From Blepharisma japonicum (lineage: Eukaryota > Ciliophora > Heterotrichea > Heterotrichida > Blepharismidae), in contig CATKHK010000015.1 of NCBI GenBank assembly GCA_949751835.1, positions 124,001-188,000 of the forward strand: DNA of 64,000 bases. The letters run 5' to 3'. A program made the position numbers and the translations under genes. Numbering within the stretch: the stretch's first letter is position 1; the number at the start of each line of letters is the position of its first letter. This document shows, piece after piece, positions 44,913-55,885 of the stretch. The notes under the pieces are model-generated. The model had not been told where the DNA came from, did not search any database, and saw only the letters and a program-made list of their open reading frames with translations.

Positions 44913-45968
44913 ATGCTGGTATTTCTCTTCTTAATCAGCTATTCTTCTGCTTTGACATGTCCATCATATTCCTGCAAAACTCAAGCCTACAGCTTCCAAC
45001 AGCAGCAGTGCATTTATTATCAAGGCAATCACTATTATCTCAATCCTTGCACAAGTAAAGTTGTCCCTTTTTGTCAACCAACATTAGGATTATCTAATAT
45101 TAGCTGTATTGCTACTCCTAAGCCTCAATTAATAGGAATTTCTCTTCCAGGCGAAATGTGCACTAATGATTTATCGTGTGATTATGGAGTCTGTGACAAT
45201 GGAATCTGCAACTCTTTAAGCTACCTCGGAAACTGTACCATACATGATGAATGTGATCCAGGCCTTTATTGCTCAGCTGGAAAATGCACTTTTCAGCTGC
45301 AAGTAGGACAACAAGGCTGCACAAGTGATTATATGTGTATTAATAGTGCTGGGTGTTTATTAAATACTAATGGGGTTGGAGTCTGTACGCCATATTACAG
45401 CATAGCAGCAGGGACTCAAATTCCTTCTTGCACAAATAATGCCAACCTGTTGTGCAGCTCTGGACTTTGTGGGACTAAAGCTGGGGTAGCTTATTGTGCT
45501 CAGTCTGTAGCTTCTAGCACTGCTTTGCCTATGGCATGTCAGACGGATAATGACTGTGTCTCTAAAGCTGATTCTTTCTTAGGGACTACTTTTAACTCAG
45601 TCTGCCAGTGCAGCTATAGTCCTAAAGGAACTGCATTTTGTGGGCTTTTCCCTGGCGACCCAGCATATACCCAATATATAACCTCCTTAAAAACATGGTA
45701 CACCTCAAATTATCCAGGTCTCTGCAACACAGTCAGAAGAAGCCATCCTCAATGCATAAAAACTTATTTACCAACCCAGAACGCAAATCAGCTGATTTTA
45801 TCTCAAAACACTATAGCGTCATATTCACAAATCCAGCAAAATGATAACTGTACACAATATGTGTATAATCAAAACTATTGGCAACTTTATAGAGAAGTTA
45901 ATAATCCTCCTCATGACAGCTCAGCAAGATATGTGCTTTTATCATTTCTTTTAATTTTATTCGTATAA
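44913..45968 (+). CDS. Cys-rich surface protein, probably GPI-anchored
   Basis: A 351-residue protein with an N-terminal signal peptide (MLVFLFLISYSSALTC) and about 30 Cys in spaced pairs through residues 15-275, for example CTNDLSCDYGVCDNGICN and CDPGLYCSAGKC, a pattern similar to dickkopf/EB-module disulfide knots. The C-terminus is a short hydrophobic run (YVLLSFLLILFV) after Ser/Ala with no cytoplasmic tail, the usual GPI-attachment signal. Several Asn-x-Ser/Thr sites are present. Ciliates have many such surface proteins; no specific role can be given. Its stop codon is 2 nt from the stop of the convergent gene. Confidence 0.75.
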   Translation: MLVFLFLISYSSALTCPSYSCKTQAYSFQQQQCIYYQGNHYYLNPCTSKVVPFCQPTLGLSNISCIATPKPQLIGISLPGEMCTNDLSCDYGVCDNGICNSLSYLGNCTIHDECDPGLYCSAGKCTFQLQVGQQGCTSDYMCINSAGCLLNTNGVGVCTPYYSIAAGTQIPSCTNNANLLCSSGLCGTKAGVAYCAQSVASSTALPMACQTDNDCVSKADSFLGTTFNSVCQCSYSPKGTAFCGLFPGDPAYTQYITSLKTWYTSNYPGLCNTVRRSHPQCIKTYLPTQNANQLILSQNTIASYSQIQQNDNCTQYVYNQNYWQLYREVNNPPHDSSARYVLLSFLLILFV

Positions 45969-45970
45969 GA

Positions 45971-46594
45971 TTAATATCTTCTTATTCTATTAGGCAAAGG
46001 AGAATCTAGTGTATTAATGGTGATCCCAGCCAGGACTTTTTTGAAGAGGATTTGGGATTCTTCGTCTATGATTTCGTTTCTGGAATGGCTTATTAGGAAT
46101 TGCACTCCATCAGAAGTAGTTATTTTGTAGTGCTCTTTGGAGAATTCTTCAATTTTTTGGATATCAGCAATCTTAATGGTTTTTGTATGGTAAAAACTCT
46201 GCATTTATGTTACTGTAAAAGCACTGTGGAAAGTCACTATGAGCTGCCTACCATTTTGCTTGAGAGATATGGTTTTGGCAAATTTTCTTGCAACGTATTC
46301 GACGGAGACAGCCATTAATACGCCTAGGACGTCGAGGGAGAAATAAGTTATTAAGAGGCCAAGTCTGCCTGGGACTAGAGGATGTATAAATTCTGTAAAT
46401 GATAAATAGGTATGAATTCCTATGAAGCCTACATTTAGAGGAGCAAAAATCTTTAGGAAAGTCTGAGTAAATTTTACATTAGCGCTTTGTGTGCTGTAAA
46501 TTGTCTTCTTCCCTGTTGGATCAAACTGGATTTGAAAAGGAGGTCGCCATTGAGAAATTGATCTAAGAGGGACACGAATTAAATATCTATTCAT
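45971..46594 (-). CDS. Two-TM membrane protein, mitochondrial TMEM70/TMEM186-like
   Basis: A 202-residue protein after splicing a 15-nt intron at 46199-46213. An N-terminal Arg/Ser-rich segment (MNRYLIRVPLRSISQWR) resembles a mitochondrial presequence. Two hydrophobic helices (about 50-70 and 82-105) are separated by a short loop, then a soluble C-terminal domain with alternating strands (TIKIADIQKIEEF, HYKITTSDGVQFLI). The layout recalls TMEM70, TMEM186 and TMEM223, which help assemble respiratory complexes, but I cannot claim homology from this alone. It ends in NRIRRY and TAA. Confidence 0.55.
46199..46213 (-). other. 15-nt intron in TMEM70-like gene
   Basis: GTAACATAAATGCAG on the minus strand, phase 0. 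It joins two frames that otherwise stop and restart at this point. Position 10 is A. Confidence 0.85.
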
Positions 46595-46870
46595 TATATG
46601 TAAAAATTTTAGATAAAATTCTAGCTAGTTTTGAAAAAAATTGTATATTTGTAAACTTAATGCACTTCTGTTTATTTACTTAATAATTTATAGCAATAAT
46701 CCATTTTAAGCTATAACATTCTATACATGAATATAATTAAGCCTGTAAATAATTTATAAAATTAATTTTATTACAAAAATAAATTGGTCACTTTTAGGTA
46801 TCTTCGACTCTAAAATTGAATAGCAGCTTCATGTAATAAATTCAGGCATAAAAGTATACGTTATATTATA

Positions 46871-47164
46871 ATGAATATCAAAATGTTGGCATTTTATCTT
46901 CTTCTCATATTTCAAGTACAAGCTAAAGGTGGGATAACCTCAAAAGTTGAAGAAAACAATATCTTGCATTCACCTTGGAAGTGACTGGGGGATTTTCTCA
47001 TTAATTATCCAGTAGTTTCCACAATTCTATCTGTATTAATTCTAATGATGCTTTTTGTTCTGATCGCAAGGTGTAGAAAAAGCTGGCAAAAAGAATCAGA
47101 TGTCAACATCATACTAAGCTCAAGATCGCTTAATAGAAAAGAAAAAAAAAGCCTATTGGGTTAA
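46871..47164 (+). CDS. Small type I membrane protein, unknown
   Basis: A 97-residue protein visible only when TGA is Trp (PWKWLGD). It has a signal peptide (MLAFYLLLIFQVQAKG), a luminal stretch of about 25 residues, one strong TM helix (VVSTILSVLILMMLFVLIA), then a basic cytoplasmic tail (RCRKSWQKE, NRKEKKS). That is textbook type I topology. No family is recognised. Confidence 0.65.
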
Positions 47165-47497
47165 GATACGAATTAAAAATTTGTTCAATATTAAAAATAA
47201 TCACTAAGTGACTTTAACTAATAAATATGATTAATGAGAACAATTTATAGAAAAGAAAAGAAAGTAAAATAAATGATTACTGGTCTGGCTATCGATTAAA
47301 ATATTTTAAATATTTATAGCTATTTTAAATAACCTCATATTCAATTAATTCGTTATTTTGGTCAAAAAATTATTTGATCTTACCCATAAGTTATTAAATT
47401 TCGAGGAAGTAATAAATTATTTGCAAAATATTGGAGCTTTCAAGCTTTTGAGAATAGTTTTGCCATACTTAAGATTTTATTTAAATTTGATAAGCAA
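47165..47497. other. Intergenic, nothing recognised
   Basis: 333 nt, AT-rich, between two plus-strand reading frames. No gene or structured element noticed. Confidence 0.4.
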
Positions 47498-47704
47498 ATG
47501 AAATTAATCAAGTATTTATTAATAAGTATACTCTTTTTCCATAATAGATATGCTGTACATCTATTTTTTAAGATCAGCATTAATAAAAAATGCCTAAAAG
47601 TTAAGAAAAAGAGCGGGATTCTTAGTTTTAATTCTCATCAATATCAGTTTCCAATATTCATTTTAAGAATTACCCAGAAAAAATGAGACTTCTATAGCTC
47701 ATAG
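47498..47704 (+). CDS. Possible small secreted or membrane peptide
   Basis: A 68-residue ORF (one TGA read as Trp) starting with a hydrophobic stretch (MKLIKYLLISILFFHN) that could be a signal peptide, followed by a basic segment. It lies 27 nt before the next gene's ATG. Nothing else supports expression, so it may be chance. Confidence 0.28.
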
Positions 47705-47731
47705 TTAATCAAAGCTTATTATATTAATTAA

Positions 47732-48037
47732 ATGGGTTGCTGTAATTCCAACACCAAAGAAAAAGCAGAATTCTTATTACACGAGCAAAAACAAACAGAT
47801 AGCGAAATGACGACTGGCTGTGATTCCCCGAATTTCAAATATTTGCAAAATAATGAAGCTGAATCTCCGCTTTTTTTCAAGCCCTTAGAAACGCCTAAGT
47901 TTGGAAGGTTCGATTTCAATGAAGCGTTCGTAGAAGAAGAGGAAACTCTTAAAATTAATAGCAGAGTTGATTGTATTATAAAAAACCTCAGGAAAGATTT
48001 TGAAATCGAAGCAAATTATACAAAGAGTGATAATTAG
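47732..48037 (+). CDS. Small dually lipidated protein (MGCC N-terminus), unknown
   Basis: A 101-residue acidic protein beginning MGCCNSNTKEK: Gly2 for N-myristoylation and Cys3/Cys4 for palmitoylation, so it probably sits on the inner face of a membrane, such as the plasma or ciliary membrane. The remainder is Glu/Asp/Ser-rich and has no known domain. It stops at TAG 125 nt before the NEK kinase. Start is fixed by the lipidation motif. Confidence 0.7.
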   Translation: MGCCNSNTKEKAEFLLHEQKQTDSEMTTGCDSPNFKYLQNNEAESPLFFKPLETPKFGRFDFNEAFVEEEETLKINSRVDCIIKNLRKDFEIEANYTKSDN

Positions 48038-48162
48038 TGTGCAAATATGTTAATCAATTTTATTTTGCGAAATTTTGCGTTAATAATCCTTTTTCCTATT
48101 TTAATATAACTCAATTTCCCATCAAATATCTTTAACCATCACATAAACTGAGAATAATCAAA

Positions 48163-49974
48163 ATGGCCTATAGTCAAATCTATAAAGAACTGGGCGTTAT
48201 AGGACGAGGGAATTTTGGTGATTTTTATACAGGTTCAGCTCATCTTGTTGAGCATCAATCAGAGCGTCTAAAATACGTCGCTAAAAAGATCCTCTTAGGT
48301 GGTATGACTGATAGAGAAATCCAAGGAGCGCATCAAGAAGCTGAGCTTCTTTCTCGTCTTAATCATCCGAATATCGTGAAATACAAAGAAAGCTTTTGTG
48401 AAGAAGGCCTACTAATTATTGTTATGGAATATTGCGATGTTGGAGATCTTAGCTATCATATCAAGCAAAAATCAAAAAAGCATGAAATTTTCACTGAAAC
48501 CGAAATTATGAATTGGTTTGTCCAAATTTGTCTGGCGCTTCAATATATCCATTCATTAGGAATTTTACATAGAGATATAAAAAGCTCAAATATTTATTTA
48601 ACAGGAAATAACACAGTGAAGCTTGGAGATTTTGGTATATCTAGAGTACTACAAGGCTCTGAGGCAGCTAATACAGTGGTTGGGACGCCTTATTATATGA
48701 GTCCTGAAGTCTGTGAAAATAAACCTTATAGCTATAAAAGTGATGCATGGTCACTTGGCTGCGTCCTTTATGAGCTCTGCACTCTAAATTACGCTTTTAA
48801 AGCTGACAATTTACTAGGCTTAGTATTCAAAATCGTCACAGAAAGGGCTGAGCCAATTCCTTCTCATTATTCCCCACAACTGCGCGCTTTAGTCCAGTAA
48901 ATTTTACATAGAGATATCCTTGTAAAAGACAGTGGCCGAAGACCTTCAGTTTCCGATATTTTAAATGACGCTTATACGCTGTCTTTTATGCAAAATTTTA
49001 TTGATACTAACGGACAAAGCTTAACCAGAATTAGATCACTTAATATAAGAAAAGCTACTGTGAATGTCCCACAAAGGCCAAAATCCCCAGAAAATGAAAC
49101 CCCAAAGCAAAGACTTATGAGGAAAAAAAGAGAACAAGCAGAGCAAGAAGCTGAAAAAATGAAAAATGCATCAAGAGAAGCATATATTCATAACCAAGTG
49201 TAAGAGTTATATAGGAGTAAGCAAAGAGCTCATGATATGCTGTATTCTTCACCTCAACAAAGATATCAAAATCAAGCTGCTATGCAAAAAGCAATGTCCC
49301 CACCTAGCAATTTTAGCGGAAGTGGGTCAACTATAGCTTCCCTTGTATTTACGAAAGAAAATTCATATGATAGACAAGAAAATTATGGGACATTGACTGA
49401 TGGGTTTAATTTAACTGAAACTCAATATTCTCAAGGATATAATCAGGGGAATAATCAGGGGTATAATCAAGATTATTTGGAGGATTCGCTATCATATTCT
49501 AATACGTTTGAAGCTTCACAGTATGAAGAAGCACAGCAGTCACCTTCTTATATAAATCCAAGAGATGAACAGCCTATTAAAGCAGCTGGATATTATAATC
49601 TCAATTTTACTGACGATTCTTCAGAAATCGCAGAAAATAATGAAGAAGAGCTGACAGAGATTGTAAGCGTCTACAGAAATCAAATGCGAGGAGGAAGAAG
49701 GCTTGACACAGTTCTTGAAGCTTCTGGAGAGTCGGCTTCTTATGAGTCTCCTAGAGTTGCCCCTGCAAATAAAAAAGATTCTATGAGGCAGCAATGCATT
49801 GATAAGATGGGAAGCAGGCTTTTTGGTGAGATTTATGAGTATTTGAAGAGACAAAGACAGATAGGAACTGCTGATGATGTCATTATCGGAGAAGTCAAAA
49901 GAAGATGGGGAAAAGACGCAACCACTTATTCATTTCTTGTTGACCAGCTTATATTTTTGGAAATATTCCATTAA
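48163..49974 (+). CDS. NEK-family protein kinase
   Basis: A 593-residue protein after removing introns at 48897-48911 and 49200-49214. The kinase domain (about 7-270) has GRGNFGDFY, VAKKILL, HRDIKSSN, DFGIS and GTPYYMSPE, with the NEK-type NHPNIVKYKESF segment, and all catalytic residues are present. A Lys/Glu-rich coiled segment follows (PKQRLMRKKREQAEQE), then a Gln/Asn/Gly/Tyr repeat (GYNQGNNQGYNQ) and a conserved C-terminal segment (RQQCIDKMGSRLFGEIYEYL). NEKs control centrosome, basal-body and cilia cycles and are much expanded in ciliates. A truncated dead copy lies downstream at 52473. Confidence 0.92.
48897..48911 (+). other. 15-nt intron 1 of NEK kinase
   Basis: GTAAATTTTACATAG. Removal rejoins ALVQ to DILVKDSGRRPSV in frame. 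The same intron survives unchanged in the pseudogene copy (52824-52838). Position 10 is A. Confidence 0.92.
49200..49214 (+). other. 15-nt intron 2 of NEK kinase
   Basis: GTAAGAGTTATATAG. Splicing removes an in-frame TAA and joins HNQV to SKQRAHD. Position 10 is A. The pseudogene has lost this part by deletion. Confidence 0.88.
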
Positions 49975-50069
49975 ATGAAAATAATTAATTTATTATTCTG
50001 CTCTTTGTTTTTTAATTTTAGTTTAAGGATTTCCTGGCCAAATATAGGTCTAAATTCTATAAAAATAAT

Positions 50070-52094
50070 ATGGAGGTCGATAAAGCTTGCCAAAATTGTC
50101 AACTAGGCTTTAACATGGAAGATAGAAAGCCAAAGATTCTACCTTGTGCACATATTGTATGCATGATCTGTATAATCGATTCTTTAGAGAAAAATAAGTG
50201 TATTAAGTGCGGTTTATGCAGGCAAGAACATTATCATATAGCAATCTCTGATCTGCAAGATGAAGAAAGAATTTTAAAGAAGCTTACAGGAGACTTCATT
50301 AGTTGCTCGCATCATAAAAGAGTTGCTGCATCTTATGTAGACTCAAAAACACTGGAGTCATTGTGTGATGAGTGCTATTACGGTAAATCTCAAAAAAATA
50401 TGGTCTATTTGGAAGAAACTCATTTTCCTGAAATTTTTAAAAATAGATGGCGTGATTTGTCTTTGGAACTTAATAATTTGCCTTATGTTCTCAAAAAGAA
50501 ATATTGGAATTATGCTTATGAATCAAATGAAAAGAAACTTGAGTTATGCTTCAAAATTGCAGCATTTAGGTCGAATGAAATTTTCTGCGATGCTGATCCA
50601 TTTGTTTCTGCTAAATGAATTACCAGAGATAGTTTAGAACCATTGTGTGAAAATTGCAGTCAAAAATACGAAGATGAAGAAATTATGCCTATAGAAGCTA
50701 ATGAAACTCTGGAATATGTCTACGAAACTCTTTGTGGAAAAATTCGTATATCTGATTTAGCCTGCATTCCTTCTATTTATTATAAACCAATTAAAGAGTT
50801 TGGATGGAAGCTGAAAGATATGTTGGACCTTTATCGATTTTTAAAAGAATCAGAATGAAAAGCAAAAATTACTGAAAAAACAAAATGCCCGATTTGCCTT
50901 TCAAACTTTGGATTTGGTTGAGATACTCCGATGAAATTATCATGTTCTCAAGCAAATCATGCTGTTTGTCTAAAATGCTTCAGTAACCCGGAAACAAATT
51001 TTAGATGCCCATTGGATGATAATGAATATGAAATTTCAAATCCAATACCATTGGAAGTAGATGATTTATTTTCTTATCCATGATGCAGAAATTGTAATCA
51101 GATTATGGGGAAAAATAAAATGCCTGTGAAATCAAAATGCATTCATCCTATCTGTAACGAATGTGACTGATGCCCTATTTGTAAAGACAATGTTATTGTA
51201 GACCAACAGGTTCTTGACAAAAATCTCAGCAAAAAGATAGAATTTATGGAAACATATTGCTTAGAGCATAAAGAGCCAGCAATAAAGTTTAAAAAAATAC
51301 TATGGGAAGTCCCATTACTTAATATTGAAATAAAAGCATTTCCTAAGGTAACTTGCAAAGATTGTAAAGGAGGCACATTCATTTTGAAAAATAAAGACCA
51401 TTTTAAAATTTTTGATACATCAATTCAAGATATATTTTGCAATTTAACTGAAAATCTGTCTAAAATAGATAGTAGGTATAAAGGTTATACTGATCAATTG
51501 GTAAACAATTTTACAGTATTAAATTATAATCAACGTCTTGAAAAAATCGAAGAAATGGCAAAAATCTTAGAAGATTTAGCTCAGTCAATGCTAAAAAAAA
51601 CCAAAAAAGAAATAATTATACCAAGATTTGGAGCAACATATCCTTATGATGGAGAGCTAACAAAAGGCTTAAATATTTGTGAAAATCAAGTGGAATCTAT
51701 CACTTTAGAACCCTCTTTAGAAATAATACTTGCAGGCTTGATATTAGATAGAGATGTTAGAGGAGTTTTGGTTAGTGCAGATATATATTTAACTTGCTCG
51801 GACCAAATTATTGTTGATAGCCAGCAATATATAGGAAGTTTTCACATAAATAATAAGCAAGAGGAGATTAGATTTGAGACTGGAATACCATTAGCAGCTT
51901 TAACAAAGTATACTCTGACTGTAATTTATAAAAATTATGTAAGAACTTTCTATAATAAAAATCCATCTCGAAGATTTCTCAATTTAGAATGTTCAGCAGC
52001 TGAAATAAAAATTGAAAGTCCTAAGAATGATAAATACAAGTGTTATAGAAATGATGTAGGAGGACAAATAATTGGATTTATTATTTCTGATTAA
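50070..52094 (+). CDS. Multi-RING/B-box-like protein with C-terminal beta domain (copy 1)
   Basis: A 674-residue intronless protein. An N-terminal RING-like domain (C7-x2-C10, CAHIVCMIC, CIKCGLC) is followed by a B-box-like CSHHKRVAA...CDEC, a Cys pair (LCENC), a second RING-like part (CPICLSNFGFGW, NHAVCLKC) and a third (CRNCNQIMG, CIHPICNEC, CPIC). A helical segment (about 455-510) leads to a C-terminal beta-rich domain (about 535-674; ITLEPSLEIILAGLILDRDV, TKYTLTVIYKN) that resembles PHR-type domains of ubiquitin ligases. A role as E3 ligase is likely but inferred. At least five Trp are TGA (SAKW, ESEW, GFGW, YPW, CDW). A diverged intact paralogue follows at 53855. Confidence 0.75.
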
Positions 52095-52472
52095 TAATTA
52101 AAATAATTAGAAAGCAGAGAGATGTAATTTTGTGTAATTTTGTAGATATGCTATTAAATTGGTTTAATAATTATGAATGGCTCTTATTATTGAAGTAAAA
52201 TTGAGTATCCGAATTAGAAACTGTTTTATCTAATTGCTTTAGCTAATGGAGTTCCCTTTACGAAATCAAGACAGTAACTTCAAGCTCTAAGGAAGTCTTT
52301 GTCATTATTTTAAAATTATAATTCAGGCTCACTATTCGGCACTCTTCTGGGAACATATTCCCTCAATAACACTCCAATGCTTGCTTTCTAGTCTGCATAT
52401 AAATTAAAAAAGCATTATAATTTTATCTTAGAAAATAAAATAAAATAATTAGAATTAAAGCAATAAAATGGG
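52095..52472. other. Intergenic with duplicated 3' flank and AT-rich junction
   Basis: About 307 nt (52095-52401) are repeated nearly base for base at 55886-56183. The last 71 nt are AT-rich junction sequence found only here. The flank contains a stretch (tcggcactcttctgggaaca) of higher GC than usual spacer. No gene is supported in it. Confidence 0.7.
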
Positions 52473-53758
52473 ATATCCATTCATTAGGAATTTTGTATAG
52501 AGATGTTAAAAGCTCGAATATTTATTTAACAGGAAATAACACAATGAAGCTTGGAGATTTTGGAATATCTAGAGTACTACAAGGCTCTAAGGCAGCTAAA
52601 AATATGGTTGGGACCCATTATTATATGAGTCCTGAAGTCTGTGAAAATAACCTTATAGCTAAAAAAGTGATGCATGGTCACTTGGCTGCGTCCTTTATGA
52701 GCTCTTCACTCTAAATTACGCTTTTAAAACTGACAATTTACTAGGTTTAGTATTCAAAATCGTCACAGAAAGGGTTGAACCAATTCCTTCTCCTTATTTC
52801 CCACAACTGCGCACTTTAGTCCAGTAAATTTTACATAGAAATATCATTGTAAAAGACAGTGGCCGAAGGCCTTCAGTTTCCGATATTTAAATGACGCTTA
52901 TACGCTCTCTTTTATGCAAAATTTCATTGATATTAACGGACAAGCTTAGCCAGAATTAGATCACTTAATATAAGAAAAGCTACTGTAAATGTCCCACAAA
53001 GGCCAAAATCCCCAGAAAATGAAACCCCAAAGCAAAGACTTATGAGGAAAAAAAGAGAGCAAGCTATGCAAAAAGCAATATTTCCACCTAGTAATTTTAG
53101 CGGAAGTGGGTCAACTATAGCTTCCCTTGTATTTACGAAAGGAAATTCATATGATAGACAAGAAAATTATGGGTCATTAACTGATGGGTTTAATTTAACT
53201 TAAACTCAATATTCTCAAGGATATAATCAGGGGAATAATCAGGGGTATAATCAAGATTATTTTGAGGATTCGCTATCATATTCTAATAAATTTGAAGCTT
53301 CACGGTATGAAGAAGCACAGCAGTCACCTTCTTATATAAATCCAAGAGATGAACATCCCATTAAAGCAACTGGGTATTATAATCTCAATTTTACTGATGA
53401 TTCTTCAGAAATCGCAGAAAATAATGAAGAAGAGCTGACAGAGATTGTAAGTGTCTGAAAAAATCAAATGCGAGGAGGAAGAAGGCTTGATACAGTTCTT
53501 GAAGCTTCTGGAGAGTCGGCTTCTTATGAGTCTCCTAGAGTTGCCCCTGCAAATAAAAAAGATTCTATGAGGCAGCAATGCATTGATAAGATGGGAAGCA
53601 GGCTTTTTGGTGAGATTTATGAGTATTTGAAGAGGCAAAGACAGATAGGAACTGCTGATGACGTCATTATCGGAGAAGTCAAAAGAAGATGGTTAAAAGA
53701 CGCAACCACTTATTCATTTCTTGTTGACCAGCTTATATTTTTGGAAATATTCCATTAA
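52473..53758 (+). pseudogene. NEK kinase pseudogene (duplicate, 5'-truncated)
   Basis: Copy of NEK residues from about 128 onward, with no start, glycine loop or promoter. Lesions: HRD reads YRD; a 1-nt loss near 52650 shifts the frame after SPEVCEN; further single-base losses near 52888 and 52945; about 120 nt (with intron 2) lost at about 53057-53065; and TAA at 53201-53203 where the parent has Glu. Intron 1 is retained (52824-52838), so it arose at DNA level, not by retroposition. The last 96 codons (53468-53758) remain open and almost identical to the parent, which could mean recent origin or residual constraint. Confidence 0.93.
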
Positions 53759-53854
53759 ATGAAAATACTTAATTTATTATTCTGCTCTTTGTTTCTTTAA
53801 TTTTAGTTTAAGGATTTCCTGGCCAAATATAGGTCTGAAATCTATAAAAATAAT

Positions 53855-55885
53855 ATGGAGGTCGACAAAGCTTGCCAAAATTGTCAACTAGGCTTTAACA
53901 TGGAAGATAGAAAGCCAAAGATTCTACCTTGTGCACATATTGTATGCATATTCTGTATAAACGACTCTTTAGAGAAAAATAAGTGTATTAAGTGCGGTTT
54001 ATGCAGATTAGAACATCATACAGCAATCGACGATCTGCCAGACGACGAAAGAATTTTAAAGAAGCTTAAAGAAGACTTCATTAGTTGCTTACATCATAAA
54101 AGAGTCGCTGCATCTTATTTAGACTCAAAAACACTGGAGTCATTGTGTGATGAGTGCTATAGCAGTCGATCTCAAAAAAATATGGTCAATTTGGAAGAAG
54201 CCCATTTTCCTGAAATTTTTCGAAATAGATGGCGTGATTTGTCTTTAGAACTTAATAATTTACCTTATGTTCTCAAAAAGAAATATTGGAATTATGCCAA
54301 TGAATCAAATGAAAAGAAACTTGAGTTATGCTTCAAAATTGCAGCATTTAGGTCAGAGGAAATTTTCTGTGATGCTGATCCATTTGTTTCTGCTAAATGA
54401 ATTACCAGAGATAGTTTAGAACCATTGTGTGAAAATTGCAGTCAAAAATACGAAGATGAAGAAATTATACCTATAGAAGCAGGTGAAACTCTGGAATATG
54501 TTCACCAAACTCTTTATGGAAAAATTCATATATCTGATTTAGCCTGCATTCCTTCTATTTATTATAAATCAATTAAAGAGTTTGGATGGAAGCTGAAAGA
54601 TATGTTGGACCTTTATCGATTTTTAAAAGAATCAGAATGAAAAGCAAAAATTACTGAAAAAACAAAATGCCCTGTTTGCCTTTCAAACTTTGGATTTGGT
54701 TGGGATACTCCGATGAAATTATCATGCTCTCAAGCAAATCATGCTATTTGTCTAAAATGCTTCAGCAGAACTGAACCAAATTTAAAATGCCCATTGGATG
54801 ATAATGAATATGAAACTTCAAATCTAATACCATTGGAAGTAGATGATTTATTTTCTTATCCATGATGCAGAAATTGCAATGAGATTATGGGAAAAAATAA
54901 AATGCCTGTGAAATCAAAATGCATTCATCCTATCTGTAACAATTGTGAATGATGCAATATTTGTAAAGACAGGGTTATTGTAGGCGAGCATGTTTCTGAC
55001 AAAAACCTAAGCAAAAAATTGGAATTTATGGAAACATATTGCTTAGAGCATAAAGAGCCAGCAATAAAGTTTAAAAAAGTACTATGGGAAGTCCCATTAT
55101 TTAATATTAAAATAAAAACGTTTCCTAAGGTAACTTGCAAAAAATGTAAAGGAGGCACATTAGAGTTGAGAAACAAAGACCATTTTAAAGTTTTTGATAC
55201 ATGGATTCAAGATATATTTTGCAATTTAATTGAAAATCTGCTTAAGTTAGATAGTAGGTATCAAGATTATGCTGATCAATTGGTAAGCAATTTCACAATA
55301 TCAAATTATAATCAACGTCTTGAAAGAATCGAAGAAATGGCAAAAATCTTAGAAGATTTAGCTCAGAAAATGCTAAAAACGACAAAAATAGAAAAGATTT
55401 TGTCGAGATTTGGAGCAATATATCCTAAAGAAGGACAGCGAACAAAAGGCTGAAGAATTTGTGAAAATCAAGTGGAATCTATCACTTTAGAATCCTCTTT
55501 AGAAATAATACTTACAGGCTTGATATTAGGTGGAGATGTTGAAGGAGCTTTGGCTAGTGCAGATATATATTTAGCTTGCTCGGACCAAATTATTGTTGAT
55601 AGCCAGCTACTTATAGGAAAATTTCAAATAAATAATAAGCAAGAGGAGATTAGATTTGAGACTGAAATATCATTAGCAGCTTTAACAAAGTATACTCTGA
55701 CTGTAATGTATAAAAATATTGGAAGAACTTTATATAATGGAAATCCATCTACAATAATTTCGAAGTTAGAATGCTCAGCAGCTGAAATAAAAATTGAAAA
55801 TCCTAAGAATGATAAATACAAGTGTTATAGAAATGATATAGGAGGACCAATAATTGGATTTATTATTTCTATTTATAAATTTTAA
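53855..55885 (+). CDS. Multi-RING/B-box-like protein with C-terminal beta domain (copy 2)
   Basis: A 676-residue intronless paralogue of the protein at 50070. All zinc-ligand Cys/His seen in copy 1 are conserved; differences fall mostly between them, for instance LQDEER to LPDDER and NNKQEEIRFETG to ETE. One residue is lost near the first RING and the C-terminus is changed from IISD to IISIYKF. TGA-coded Trp are kept, and one more is used (TKGWRIC). The fully open frame after appreciable divergence argues for selection, unlike the adjacent kinase copy. Function is presumed to be ubiquitin-ligase-like as for copy 1. Confidence 0.75.

Larger units (their letters stand above)
48545..52401 (+). 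repeat. Tandem duplication, copy 1 (3.86 kb)
   Basis: Starts within the NEK kinase domain at atatccattcattagg, covers the rest of NEK, the whole multi-RING gene and about 300 nt of its 3' flank, and ends near tctgcatata. Copy 2 starts with the same words at 52473, after a 71-nt AT-rich spacer. Both genes keep order and orientation. Confidence 0.93.

Noticed and set aside
52473-53758. Second functional NEK kinase
   Set aside because: It has no start or glycine loop, HRD is YRD, and it carries several frame lesions and an internal TAA.
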